Below are positions 8,959 through 19,134 of a stretch of DNA of 64,000 nt, one piece after another (within the stretch, counting starts at the first letter, position 1; each line of letters starts with the position of its first letter). The notes under the pieces are model-generated. The model ran no database searches. It saw only the letters and a program-made list of their open reading frames with translations, and was not told the DNA's origin. The stretch spans positions 124,001 through 188,000 of the forward strand of contig JADJGV010000005.1 of NCBI GenBank assembly GCA_016707895.1, in the 5' to 3' direction. Made by a program: the position numbers and the translations under genes. The stretch is from Myxococcales bacterium (GTDB taxonomy: Bacteria; Myxococcota_A; Polyangia; Haliangiales; Haliangiaceae).

Positions 8959-10013
8959 GCGAGCAGCTCCCACGCCAGCGGCGTGCCGCGGGCGATCGCC
9001 ACGCGCGCGGTGCGGCCCAGCACCGTCGGGAGCTCGCGCGGCGCCAGGCCGAAGCCGGGGCGGATCGCGCGGACGTTGGCGCGGGTGACCGGCTCGCCGC
9101 GGGCGATGTCGGCGACCGCGTAGAGCGAGCGGCGGAAGGCGCGGTTGGCGGACTCGACCGCCGGGCGGACCGCCGAGCCGTCGCCGCGCGCGGCCCACGC
9201 GGTGCGGCAGCCGCGCACCACCGCCGCCATCTCGTCGGGCTCGAGCGAGAACCCGGCGTCGGGGCCGCCGTCGGCGCGGGCCAGCGTCAGGTGCTTCTCG
9301 ATCACGCACGCGCCCAGCGCGACGGCGGCGATCGGGACGGTGGCGCCCGGCGAGTGATCGCTGATGCCGACCACGACGCCGTGCGCGGCCAGCGCCGCCA
9401 TCCGCAGCAGGTTCATCTGCTCGGGCGGCGCCGGGTACCCCGACACGCAGTGCAGCAGCACCAGCGCGTGGCCGCCGGCGGCGCGGGCGGCGCCGACCGC
9501 CTCGGCGATCTCGGCCTCGCTGGCCATGCCGGTCGACAGGATCACCGGCTTGCCGGTCGCCGCCGCGGCGGCGATCAGCTCCAGATCACCGGCCTCGAAC
9601 GAGGCGATCTTGTAGGCCGGCGCGCCCAGCGCCTCGAGCCGGGCCACCGCGTCGACGTCGAACGGCGTCGAGAACGCGGCCAGGCCGCGGGCCTGCGCGT
9701 GGGCGAACAGCTCGGCGTGCCACTCCCACGGCGTGTGCGCCTCGTCGTAGAGATCCCACAGCGTGCGGCCGGCCCACGGGCCGCCGTCGATGCAGAAGCC
9801 CGGGCCGCGCACGTCGAGCGTCATCGTCGCCGGCGTGAAGCTCTGCAGCTTGACCGCGTCGCAGCCAGCGGCGGCCGCCGCGTCGATGATCGCCTTGGCC
9901 CGCGCCAGCTGGCCGAGGTGGTTCGCCGACAGCTCGGCGACGATGAACGGCGGGTGCGCCGGGCCGATGGGGCGACCGATGGTGACGACGGGGTGGGGGG
10001 CAGGGACGGCCAC
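8955..10013 (-). CDS. pseI: Pseudaminic acid synthase PseI
   Basis: A 352-residue NeuB-family synthase that condenses 6-deoxy-AltdiNAc with phosphoenolpyruvate to give pseudaminic acid. The N-terminal TIM barrel carries FIVAELSANHLG, AVKLQSFTP, YKIASFE, ILSTGMAS and VISDHSPG-like GISDHSPGATVP motifs, and IEKHLTLARADGGPD holds metal and substrate residues. The C-terminal SAF domain (about 290-352) follows RRSLYAVADIARGE. The GTG start at 10013 is supported by an AGGAG element seven bases upstream. The 81-base gap from fliL contains no clear promoter. Confidence 0.92.
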   Translation of the reverse strand: MAVPAPHPVVTIGRPIGPAHPPFIVAELSANHLGQLARAKAIIDAAAAAGCDAVKLQSFTPATMTLDVRGPGFCIDGGPWAGRTLWDLYDEAHTPWEWHAELFAHAQARGLAAFSTPFDVDAVARLEALGAPAYKIASFEAGDLELIAAAAATGKPVILSTGMASEAEIAEAVGAARAAGGHALVLLHCVSGYPAPPEQMNLLRMAALAAHGVVVGISDHSPGATVPIAAVALGACVIEKHLTLARADGGPDAGFSLEPDEMAAVVRGCRTAWAARGDGSAVRPAVESANRAFRRSLYAVADIARGEPVTRANVRAIRPGFGLAPRELPTVLGRTARVAIARGTPLAWELLA

Positions 10014-10094
10014 GGCATGCTCCTGGGGCGTGGATCGAATCGGCCGCGCGCGCCGAGACTCGAGACTCGAGGCGGGCGGGCGCGGCGCGACGGG

Positions 10095-10592
10095 TCACTG
10101 CACGACGAACTCGATGAACACGACGCGGTGCACGCGGTCCTCGCCGACCACCTCGGCGACGGCGGCGAACAGCTCGTCGCGGATCTTGTCCTTGTTCGGC
10201 GCGCCCTGGGTGTCGGCGACCTTCAGGCCCGACAGGTAGCTCAAGAGGTCGTCGCGGATGAGCTGCTTGGACTTCTCGAACAGCTTCACCGCGGCGGGGT
10301 TGGCGACCTCGACCTGGAGCTGCACCTTCAGGTAGCGGGACGAGCCCGGCTCGTCGAGGTTCACCACGAACGGATCGAGCGTGATCAGCGGACCGGTCAC
10401 CTCGCGCGGCGGCGGCCCGGCCTCGGCGGCGTGGGCCGGCGCGGCGTGCGCGGGCTTGCCGTGCTTGACCGCCATGAACAGGCCAGCGGCGGTCAGCGCC
10501 AGGTTCAAGCCGAGCAGCGCGACGACCACCATCGGTGGCTTGGGCGCCGGTGGGCCAGCGGGGGCTTCGGGTTCGGCGGCGTCGTCACTCAT
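10095..10592 (-). CDS. fliL: Flagellar basal body-associated protein FliL
   Basis: A 165-residue FliL: a short cytoplasmic Pro/Ala-rich N-terminus, one membrane helix at about residues 21-41 (MVVVALLGLNLALTAAGLFM), a linker, then the periplasmic stomatin-like domain with ITLDPFVVNLDEPGSSRYLKVQLQVEV and the C-terminal VVFIEFVVQ. FliL surrounds the MotAB stator and modulates its engagement. A near-perfect sigma-54 promoter lies 15 bases upstream. The gene is probably first in the operon with pseI. Confidence 0.9.
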   Translation of the reverse strand: MSDDAAEPEAPAGPPAPKPPMVVVALLGLNLALTAAGLFMAVKHGKPAHAAPAHAAEAGPPPREVTGPLITLDPFVVNLDEPGSSRYLKVQLQVEVANPAAVKLFEKSKQLIRDDLLSYLSGLKVADTQGAPNKDKIRDELFAAVAEVVGEDRVHRVVFIEFVVQ

Positions 10593-10606
10593 CGACCTCG
10601 ACGTAC

Positions 10607-10622
10607 AGCAAGCCCCGTGCCG
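10607..10622 (-). promoter_or_regulatory. Sigma-54 promoter of fliL
   Basis: On the minus strand CGGCACGGGGCTTGCT matches 11 of 12 fixed consensus positions, only the first T being C, and keeps GG-N10-GC spacing. Predicted transcription start is about 10596, four bases before the fliL ATG (10592). Confidence 0.75.
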
Positions 10623-10727
10623 TCACCGGGGCTGGCGTGGCGGGCGGTTGCGCCTGTACGCCGCCGCCGCCGCCATCCGTCGCCGTCAATCTTGGCACGC
10701 GCCCCGGCCGGCCCGGCGACCGACCCG

Positions 10728-11303
10728 TCAACGCGGGCCGGGCCACAGCGCGGTCAGCGCGGCGAGCGACGCCGGCGCGGCGCGGCAGGCGTCGCCGTCG
10801 AGCAGGTACGCGCCGTCGTCGTCGCGCACGACGAACCCGATGCCCGGGTGGTCGGCCTCGAGCGCCTCGAGCATGCGCTGCCGGCGCAGCGCGGTGCTCC
10901 GCTGCGCGACCACCTCGGCGGTCTCGAGGTGGTGGGCGACCGCGGCCGCCACCTCGTGGCGTATGGCGTCGGGCTCGAACGGCTTGTGCAGGAAGCGGAA
11001 CACCTCGCCGATGTTGATGCCCGCCAGCGCGGTGTCGACGGTGCGCCGCCCGGTCACCATCACCCGCGTGGTCTCGGGCGACAGCGCGCGGGCGCGCACC
11101 GACAGCTCGACGCCGTCCATCTCGGGCATCTCGTAGTCGGACACCATCACCGCGACCGGCCGCGAGGCCAGCACCGCCAACGCCTCGTGCGGCGTCCCGA
11201 CCGCGACGAGGTCGTAGCCGTCCTTGCGCAGCACGCGGGTCAGCACCGCGAGCAGGTCGGGATCGTCGTCGACACACAGCACCGTGAGCGGCGGCGTCGT
11301 CAT
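10728..11303 (-). CDS. Receiver-domain response regulator
   Basis: A 191-residue protein. Residues 5-125 form a receiver domain: VLCVDDDPDLLAVL supplies the acidic pair, VMVSDYEMPEMDGVEL the phosphoacceptor Asp, MVTGRR the Thr and FRFLHKPFEP the conserved Lys. Residues 130-191 have no recognised output domain, only a small segment ending LTALWPGPR. It is coupled to the upstream Ser/Thr kinase by an ATGA overlap, so the two probably act together. A role in flagellar control is possible from location only. Confidence 0.82.
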   Translation of the reverse strand: MTTPPLTVLCVDDDPDLLAVLTRVLRKDGYDLVAVGTPHEALAVLASRPVAVMVSDYEMPEMDGVELSVRARALSPETTRVMVTGRRTVDTALAGINIGEVFRFLHKPFEPDAIRHEVAAAVAHHLETAEVVAQRSTALRRQRMLEALEADHPGIGFVVRDDDGAYLLDGDACRAAPASLAALTALWPGPR

Positions 11304-12568
11304 GGCGTCAACCACCTCTCCCAGCCGGTCGCGGTCAGCGCGTGCTCGGCCGCCAGCAGCGCCTCGACCAGCTCCTGGGTCGTGCCGTAGCGGTGGGTCG
11401 GGGTCTTGGCCAGGCAGCGGCGGACCACGTCGCTTACCGCCCGCGGGACCGCGCCGTGGGGCGAGACGATCTCCGGCACCGGCGCCTGCAGGTGCTTCAG
11501 GCACAGGTCGCGCGTCGAGTCGGCGACGAACGGCGGCGCGCCGGTCAGCATCTCGAACAGCACGATCCCGAGCGAGTACTGGTCGGAGCGCTCCGAGGCC
11601 CGGTTGCCGCGGATCTGCTCCGGCGCGATGTACGAGGGTGTGCCGAAGACGTAGTCGGTGACCGCCTCGTTCTCGCGGAAGCGCGGATCGTCGCGCAGGA
11701 GCGCCAGGCCGAAGTCGACCAGCTTCGCCTGGCCGTCCTCGCTCACGAAAATGTTCGAGGCGGTGACGTCGGCGTGGATCACCCCTACGGAGTGAGCCGC
11801 GGCTAGCCCGGTGGCGATCTGCCGGCCGATCGAGACCGCCTGCCGGGCCGGCAGCGCGGCGTCGAGGTGCTGCGCCAGGCAGTGCCCGGCGAGCAGCTCC
11901 ATGACCAGGTAGGGGCGGCCATCGTCGAGGTAGCCGAAGTCGACCACGTCGACGATGTTCGGGTGCTTGATGCGCGCCGCGGCGCGGGCCTCCCTCAGGA
12001 ACTGCGCGGCGCCGTCGCCTTGCAGCATGCGGCCGTGGAGCACCTTGAGCGCGAAGGTCCGACCCAGCGCGGTGTGCTCGACCTCGAAGACCCGACCCAT
12101 GCCACCCGAGCCCAGCGTGTCGCGCACGAGGTACTGCGCGATCTGGGTCCCCGGGCCGATCGCGACCGGGCCGGCGCCCGGGACCGCGCGCGGGGTGTGC
12201 TTGCGCACGTGGACCTCCGCGCGCAGCGTCCGGCCCGGGCGGATCGTCGACGACAGCGTCGCGATGGCGTCGGGCCCGCGGACCCGGGCGGCGCCGGTCG
12301 ACGGCGTGCCCGCCAGGAGGTCGATATTGGTGATGAAGGCCAGCCGCGCGATCACCGCGGCCGCCAGCCGCGCGTCGAGCGTGCCGCTGGCGATCAGCCG
12401 GCCGTGGCGCTCGATGTCGACGCCGTAGGTGTCGCCGGCGCCGCGCGCCGGCTCGATCCAGACGACGTCGGCGTCGGCCGCGATCGCCGCGCCGAGCACG
12501 AAGTCGCACACCGCGGCCGGCGTCGCGGTGAACGGCATCGGGGCGGGCAGAGTCGGAGCGGGATCCAT
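11300..12568 (-). CDS. Ser/Thr protein kinase with N-terminal GspE/PilB-like domain
   Basis: A 422-residue soluble protein. Residues about 20-122 resemble the N2 domain of GspE/PilB secretion ATPases (VVWIEP, then GVDIERHGRLI, then AVIARLAFITNIDL). Residues 147-400 are a protein kinase: GSGGMGRV P-loop at 153-160, Lys175 in ALKVL, DFG at 285-287 and APE at 315-317. The catalytic loop is HADVTASN (265-272): the Asp and Asn are kept but the usual Lys of HRDLKxxN is Thr. Activity is therefore plausible but atypical. AGGAGG precedes the ATG. The gene heads the operon with the receiver protein. Confidence 0.82.
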   Translation of the reverse strand: MDPAPTLPAPMPFTATPAAVCDFVLGAAIAADADVVWIEPARGAGDTYGVDIERHGRLIASGTLDARLAAAVIARLAFITNIDLLAGTPSTGAARVRGPDAIATLSSTIRPGRTLRAEVHVRKHTPRAVPGAGPVAIGPGTQIAQYLVRDTLGSGGMGRVFEVEHTALGRTFALKVLHGRMLQGDGAAQFLREARAAARIKHPNIVDVVDFGYLDDGRPYLVMELLAGHCLAQHLDAALPARQAVSIGRQIATGLAAAHSVGVIHADVTASNIFVSEDGQAKLVDFGLALLRDDPRFRENEAVTDYVFGTPSYIAPEQIRGNRASERSDQYSLGIVLFEMLTGAPPFVADSTRDLCLKHLQAPVPEIVSPHGAVPRAVSDVVRRCLAKTPTHRYGTTQELVEALLAAEHALTATGWERWLTP

Positions 12569-12697
12569 GCGGGAACCTCCTGTCCTCCCACCTTCGGCCG
12601 ATCGCGCAGCCCGTCGAGCCTGGGTGCGCCGCTACCCAGGGCCGCCAGAGTTGACAGCGCGCGCGGACCGCGGCGGCGAGAGTCCGCGCAGTTGGCG

Positions 12698-12713
12698 TGG
12701 CACGCGGCTGGCA
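12698..12713 (+). promoter_or_regulatory. Sigma-54 promoter of the FlrB-like kinase gene
   Basis: TGGCACGCGGCTGGCA keeps TGGCACG perfectly and has one mismatch in the -12 box (TGGCA for TTGCA), with GG-N10-GC spacing. Predicted +1 is about 12724, three bases before the GTG at 12727. Confidence 0.65.
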
Positions 12714-12726
12714 ATGAGCGGGCGGT

Positions 12727-13923
12727 GTGAAAGCGCTCGAGCCCTCGGCGATCGATCTGTCGATCACCGGCGAGTACACGGCGATCGGCGGCAGCGGCGA
12801 ACACGTGGTGCCCGCCGCGGGGCCCGCCCTGCCGACCGGCGTCCGCGTCCTGGTCGCCGATGACGACCACCGGATCCGGCGCGCGATCGCCAGCTCGCTG
12901 GGCCGGCTGGGCTTCGACGTGAAGGTCGCCGAGGACGGCGGGCCGGCGATCGCGCTCGCGGAGCACCAGCACCCCGACGTCGCGCTGATCGACTACAGCA
13001 TGCCCATGTCCGGGCTCGACGTGACCCGGGCGATCAAGGCCCGCTACGGCGCGTCGACCCACGTCTGCATCCTGTCGGGCAACGACGCCGAGGACGTCCG
13101 GCTGGCCGCGTTCGACGCCGGCGCCGACGACTTCCTGGTCAAGCCGATCTCGATGAGCGAGCTGCGGCGGCGGATGGTCGCGTCGGCCCGCAAGCAGCAC
13201 GCCTACATCGAGGCCCGCCTGGCGCGCGAGCACGCCGACCGCCTGCTGGCCTGGGGCACGGAGGCGTCGGCCTTGCTGGCCCACGACCTCAACAACGGCC
13301 TGGCCGTGGCGCTGTCCAACATCTCGTACCTGGCGTCGGTGCTCGAGCTCGCGGACGACGACCGCCAGGCGCTGCTGTCGACCCAGCGCGCGCTGCGCCG
13401 GATGTCGGGCCTGGTCGCCAACTTCGTCGACATCGCCCGCTTCGAGGACGACGCGCTGCAGCCGCGCCCCAGCCGGGTCGCCGTCCGCGAGCTGTTGCTC
13501 GAGGTGATGGCCGTTCACGCCCCGACCCTGGGCCGGGAGATCCGCCACGCGGTCACCTGCGAGCCCAGCCTCGAGGGGTACTTCGACGAGGCGCTCATCA
13601 TGCGGGTGCTCCACAACCTCGTGGGCAACGCCACCCGGTACTGCAACACCGGCGGCTTCATCCGCCTCGGCGCGCAGGCCGCCGGCGACGCCGTCGAGAT
13701 CACCGTCTCGAACAGCGGGCCGGCGATCCCCCCGGAGCTCGCCGCCAAGCTGTTCAGCAAGTACGCGCTCGGCCGCGGCGGCCAGCGCGGCCTGGGCCTG
13801 TATTTCTGCCGGCTGGCGTGCGAGGCCCAGGGCGGGTCGGCGCTGCACCGCGCCGACCCCGAAGGGCCGACCTTCGTCCTCCGGTTGCCCGCGCCCGCCG
13901 AGGTCGTCACCCCGGCGGGGTGA
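12727..13923 (+). CDS. Receiver-histidine kinase hybrid, FlrB-like
   Basis: A 398-residue soluble protein. A receiver domain covers about 40-150 (VLVADDDHRIRRAI, ALIDYSMPMSG with the phospho-Asp, ILSGND, FLVKPI). A histidine kinase follows: H-box ASALLAHDLNNGLAV near 180, N-box LHNLVGNATRYC, and the G-box GGQRGLGLYFCRLAC. There is no membrane segment or PAS domain. The next gene encodes an NtrC-type regulator, so the pair looks like FlrB/FlrC. The 26-residue stretch before the receiver is unstructured; given the promoter at 12698 a GTG near 12805 is an alternative start. Confidence 0.8.
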   Translation: MKALEPSAIDLSITGEYTAIGGSGEHVVPAAGPALPTGVRVLVADDDHRIRRAIASSLGRLGFDVKVAEDGGPAIALAEHQHPDVALIDYSMPMSGLDVTRAIKARYGASTHVCILSGNDAEDVRLAAFDAGADDFLVKPISMSELRRRMVASARKQHAYIEARLAREHADRLLAWGTEASALLAHDLNNGLAVALSNISYLASVLELADDDRQALLSTQRALRRMSGLVANFVDIARFEDDALQPRPSRVAVRELLLEVMAVHAPTLGREIRHAVTCEPSLEGYFDEALIMRVLHNLVGNATRYCNTGGFIRLGAQAAGDAVEITVSNSGPAIPPELAAKLFSKYALGRGGQRGLGLYFCRLACEAQGGSALHRADPEGPTFVLRLPAPAEVVTPAG

Positions 13924-14016
13924 TATCCTCGCCGGGGTAGCGACGTGGCGCTGGCCCAGCGGTGCCCCACCGATGCCCGACAGCGCGCTGTACCCTCGGT
14001 AGAATCGAGCCCGTCG

Positions 14017-15429
<1,413 letters not shown>

Positions 15430-15445
15430 GCTTCCGGCGGTGAGG

Positions 15446-15463
15446 CGCCGCGTCGCTGCGGCG
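15446..15463. terminator. GC hairpin between convergent regulator genes
   Basis: CGCCGC, a six-base loop and GCGGCG form a six-pair hairpin between the converging sigma-54 regulator genes. There is no T tract on either side, so intrinsic termination is uncertain; it may only reflect base composition. Confidence 0.25.
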
Positions 15464-15519
15464 AAGCGCCGCGCCCCGACCCGCCCCGCCGATCATCAAG
15501 TCGCCCGCCCCCGCGCGCC

Positions 15520-16542
<1,023 letters not shown>

Positions 16543-16554
16543 GCCTTCCCCTCT

Positions 16555-16570
16555 AGCGAATCCCGTTCCA
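16555..16570 (-). promoter_or_regulatory. Sigma-54 promoter of the receiver-less activator
   Basis: On the minus strand TGGAACGGGATTCGCT matches 10 of 12 fixed positions with correct GG-N10-GC spacing. Predicted +1 is about 16544, two bases before the ATG at 16542. A GGGGAAGG Shine-Dalgarno-like stretch (16544-16551) lies mostly upstream of that +1. Confidence 0.5.
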
Positions 16571-16693
16571 ACCTTCGGGGGAACGGTGAGGGACCTTGCA
16601 CTCGTGGATCCAGGTGGATCGCTCGGTTCGCTACCCCACCGAGGCGGGTCGCGCGGTACCCAGAGGGTATTCGCGCACTACAACGGCCCGGAA

Positions 16694-16708
16694 GGATTCT
16701 GCGAATCC
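16694..16708. promoter_or_regulatory. Inverted repeat GGATTC-TGC-GAATCC
   Basis: A perfect 6+6 inverted repeat with a three-base centre lies 124 bases upstream of the sigma-54 promoter at 16555, in an otherwise unassigned 249-base gap. Distance and symmetry fit an upstream activator or dimeric regulator site. No second copy was noticed. Confidence 0.35.
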
Positions 16709-16791
16709 GGACGCCGCGGCCCGCCATGGCTGCGGCACGGCGCCGCAGCGCGCGCCCCGCGCGTGCCACTCGACGCTGCGCGACAGCGCGA

Positions 16792-17184
16792 TCATCGGGC
16801 CCCGATCGCCTCGCGGGGCGCGGACACATGGAGCTGGATCTCCAGCGCCCCGGTGAGCGCGCCATCGTCCCAGGGCTTCAGGAAGTAGCGATGGACGGCC
16901 CCCTCGTTGACGGCCCGGATCGCGACCTGGAGGTCGGTGTTCCCGGTGACCAGGAACCTGACCACCTCGGGGTACATCATCCGGACTCGCTGGAGCAGCT
17001 CGAGGCCATCGCTCGCGGCCTGGAGGTCGTAGTCGCTGACCACGGCCTGGTAGGGGCGCAGCTTGAGCTCCGCCATCGCCTCGGCCACCGACCCCACCGC
17101 CGTCACCTGATGTCGGTGCAGGGTGCGTCGCATCGCCGCGCGGATGTCGGGATCGTCGTCGCAGACCAGGATGCGGAAGTCCAT
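16792..17184 (-). CDS. Single-domain response regulator
   Basis: A 130-residue stand-alone receiver. ILVCDDDPDIRAAMRR holds the acidic pair, AVVSDYDLQAASDGLELL the phospho-Asp, FLVTGNTD the Thr and RYFLKPWDDG the Lys. The KPWDD ending is common in receivers that pair with HD-GYP or adaptor proteins. The ATG at 17184 follows a GAGG element; an earlier in-frame start would add a non-receiver extension. It lies 64 bases after the HDOD gene on the same strand. Confidence 0.83.
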   Translation of the reverse strand: MDFRILVCDDDPDIRAAMRRTLHRHQVTAVGSVAEAMAELKLRPYQAVVSDYDLQAASDGLELLQRVRMMYPEVVRFLVTGNTDLQVAIRAVNEGAVHRYFLKPWDDGALTGALEIQLHVSAPREAIGAR

Positions 17185-17248
17185 CGGTGCCTCGGGGGGG
17201 TCGTTGCAAACCGCATCGACCGCCCGCCGCATCCGTACAGCCGCGACC

Positions 17249-18163
17249 CTACTTGGCGTCGAGGACTTGCAGGAACGGGCGCGAGCGCTCGAGCTGCGCG
17301 CAGGCCTTGCTGTAGAGGTGGACGCGGGCCGCCGCGCTCACGCCCAGCGTGTCGAGCAGCGCCTGCGCCGCGACGTCCTCTTGGGCGGGGCCGATCGTGC
17401 GGTCGACGCCGGCCACGATGTCGCGGGCGATGAGATCGGCCACGGCGATCGCCTCGGTGGCGGTGCGGTGGTGCGAGGGCAGCCGCTCGCGGACCTCGGG
17501 GCGCAGGACCGTGTGGTGACATTCGATCGGTACGACCAGTGCCGCCGGGAGCCGCCATCGCCGGGCGAGCTCGGTGCCGATGCGATCGTGGCCGAGCAGG
17601 CCGACCTGCGCCTCGGCGGCGGTGGCGGTCAGGCCGTCGCGCACCATCGCCGCCTGCACGGCGATCAGGCGCTCGGGCATCAGCTTGGCCTGCGCGATCT
17701 TGCCCATGTCGTGGAGCAGCCCCGCCGTGAACAGGCTGCCGGGGTCGGCGTAGCCGATCTCCTCGCCGATCACGCGGGCGGTCGCGCCCACCGCCAGCGA
17801 GTGCAGCCAGAGGTGGCGCGGATCGAACGTCCCGACCCCGGGGACGTTGAGGGTCTCGAGCACGGAGACGGTGAGCACCAGCTGGTAGATGGTGTTGAAC
17901 CCGACGAACGGGACCGCGCGGGCGATGTCGGTGACCCCGCCCGGGATGCCGAAGTAGGCGGAGTTGACCAGGCGCAGCAGCTTGGCCGACAGGCTGGGGT
18001 CGACGCTCAGCAGCTCGGCGACTTGCTGCACCGACGACCGGCGCGCGTTCATGAGCTCCTGCAGCTTCAGGGCGACCAGCGGGAGCGTCGGCAGCGCGTC
18101 GAGGAGCTTGCCGATCTGCTCGAGGGAGGGATCGGGACGCGCGGCGGTCGGGACGGCGTTCAT
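17249..18163 (-). CDS. HDOD domain signalling protein
   Basis: A 304-residue HDOD protein. The N-terminal part has PTLPLVALKLQELM and LLSVDPSLSAKLLRLVNSAYFGIP, the classic HDOD opening. LFTAGLLHDMGKIAQ follows the HD-like motif and HDRIGTELARRWRLPAALVVPIECHH the second. HDOD proteins act in signalling, including cyclic-di-GMP, motility and chemotaxis control, but their activity is not defined. The ATG overlaps the preceding lipoprotein stop (ATGA). It is probably in the sigma-54 operon that begins at 19051. Confidence 0.85.
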   Translation of the reverse strand: MNAVPTAARPDPSLEQIGKLLDALPTLPLVALKLQELMNARRSSVQQVAELLSVDPSLSAKLLRLVNSAYFGIPGGVTDIARAVPFVGFNTIYQLVLTVSVLETLNVPGVGTFDPRHLWLHSLAVGATARVIGEEIGYADPGSLFTAGLLHDMGKIAQAKLMPERLIAVQAAMVRDGLTATAAEAQVGLLGHDRIGTELARRWRLPAALVVPIECHHTVLRPEVRERLPSHHRTATEAIAVADLIARDIVAGVDRTIGPAQEDVAAQALLDTLGVSAAARVHLYSKACAQLERSRPFLQVLDAK

Positions 18164-18564
18164 GGGGACAGCTCTCCCGGTGCGGGTTCGATCGGGATGA
18201 CGGGCGCCGCGTCGATCGGGGCGTCGATCGGGGCGTCGATCGAGGCGTCGATGGGGGCGTCGATGGGCGCATCGATCGGGGCGTCGACGGGCGTGGCGTC
18301 GGGGGCGTCGGCGTCGGGGGCGTCGGTGGGCGCGTCGGTGTCGGCGTCGGGCGCGTCGGCGTCGAGGGCGTCGGCGTCGGGGGCGTCGGTGGGCGCGTCG
18401 GCGTCGGCGTCGGGGGCGTCGACCGTGGCGCCGCCGAGGCAGACGCCGGCCGGCGAGCACACCTGGCCGCCGGCGCAGTCGCTGGTGCGGTTGCACAGCG
18501 CGGCGTCGCAGCCCGCGAGCGCGAGCAGCAGGGCGATCAGCCACCGTGGGCGCTCACCACACAT
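18160..18564 (-). CDS. Asp-Ala-Pro repeat lipoprotein
   Basis: A 134-residue secreted lipoprotein. A short charged start and LIALLLALAGC form the signal with the lipobox Cys at about 19. A Cys-containing segment (CDAALCNRTSDCAGGQVCSPAGVC) resembles small disulfide-rich modules common in myxobacterial lipoproteins. Residues about 48-120 are nearly pure DAPDAD and DAPIDAPI repeats, probably a flexible acidic linker; there is no folded domain after it. The gene overlaps its upstream neighbour by 11 bases and the HDOD gene by four. Confidence 0.7.
   Translation of the reverse strand: MCGERPRWLIALLLALAGCDAALCNRTSDCAGGQVCSPAGVCLGGATVDAPDADADAPTDAPDADALDADAPDADTDAPTDAPDADAPDATPVDAPIDAPIDAPIDASIDAPIDAPIDAAPVIPIEPAPGELSP
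18210..18423. repeat. Short tandem repeats coding for DAP linker
   Basis: On the plus strand runs of about 12 bases based on GGGGCGTCGATC (18210-18290) grade into GGCGTCGG units (to 18423). They encode the DAPI and DAPDAD repeats of the lipoprotein. Such arrays can change length by slippage. Confidence 0.7.
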
Positions 18565-19051
18565 CGAAGCTCACTCCGATGGCCACGACCAGCTGGGCGA
18601 TGGCGGTCTTCTTCGGCAGGTCGGTGCCGGCGACGTACAGGTCGGCCTCGACGTCGACGCAGCCGCGCAGCGAGGCCGCGGGCCAGCACCAGCTCGCCCC
18701 CACCAGCGCGCCGTGCAGCGTGTACGGGCGGACCAGGCTGCGCGCGCCCAGGCGGGCCCGGCCGCGATGCCCGACCGGGACCGCGAGGCCGCCCTCGAGC
18801 CCGACGCCGGTGCGGTCGTAGGTCTCGAGCACGAGGCCGGCGAAGCCCCAGACGTACGGCTCGGCGTTGATCGCGTACGCGCCATCGAACGTGGCGACCA
18901 CGGGCGAGCCCCGCAGCGTCGACCGGCCGGCGCCACCGCCGGCGGCGAGCCCGGCGCCGATCCGCGCCGAGACCTCGGCCAGCGGCTCCGCCGCGGCAGG
19001 GCGCGCCGCCAGCAGGGCCGCGATCGTCGGGATGCTGGCGCACCAGCGCAT
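18554..19051 (-). CDS. Predicted outer-membrane or periplasmic protein of the flagellar regulon
   Basis: A 165-residue protein with a signal peptide (IPTIAALLAARPAAAEP). The mature part alternates Gly and aromatic or hydrophobic residues (AINAEPYVWGFAGLVLETYD, GVGLEGGLAVPVGHRGRARL, VVAIGVSFDVW ending in an aromatic), which fits an eight-strand-type beta-barrel. No family was recognised. It is preceded by the best sigma-54 promoter in the window, which implies co-regulation with flagellar genes, and it heads the group with the DAP lipoprotein, HDOD and receiver genes. Confidence 0.6.
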   Translation of the reverse strand: MRWCASIPTIAALLAARPAAAEPLAEVSARIGAGLAAGGGAGRSTLRGSPVVATFDGAYAINAEPYVWGFAGLVLETYDRTGVGLEGGLAVPVGHRGRARLGARSLVRPYTLHGALVGASWCWPAASLRGCVDVEADLYVAGTDLPKKTAIAQLVVAIGVSFDVW

Positions 19052-19065
19052 GGCTGGCTTCGATC

Positions 19066-19081
19066 AGCAACCCACGTGCCA
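19066..19081 (-). promoter_or_regulatory. Sigma-54 promoter with perfect -24 and -12 boxes
   Basis: On the minus strand TGGCACGTGGGTTGCT has both boxes exactly as the consensus (TGGCACG and TTGCT), with only the weakly conserved R position differing. Predicted +1 is about 19055, four bases before the ATG at 19051. No Shine-Dalgarno element fits between. Confidence 0.85.
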
Positions 19082-19134
19082 CGCGTCCCTCGACAGATCC
19101 CCGATGGTTACGCGGCGTCAGGGGCGGCCGCGCG

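Noticed and set aside
10037..10063. GCCGATTC upstream of pseI as a sigma-28 promoter
   Set aside because: The -35 position reads TCGA and the hexamer is common by chance in such GC-rich DNA.
10692..10710. TGGCACG on the plus strand as a further sigma-54 promoter
   Set aside because: No GC at the -12 distance and no plus-strand gene follows.
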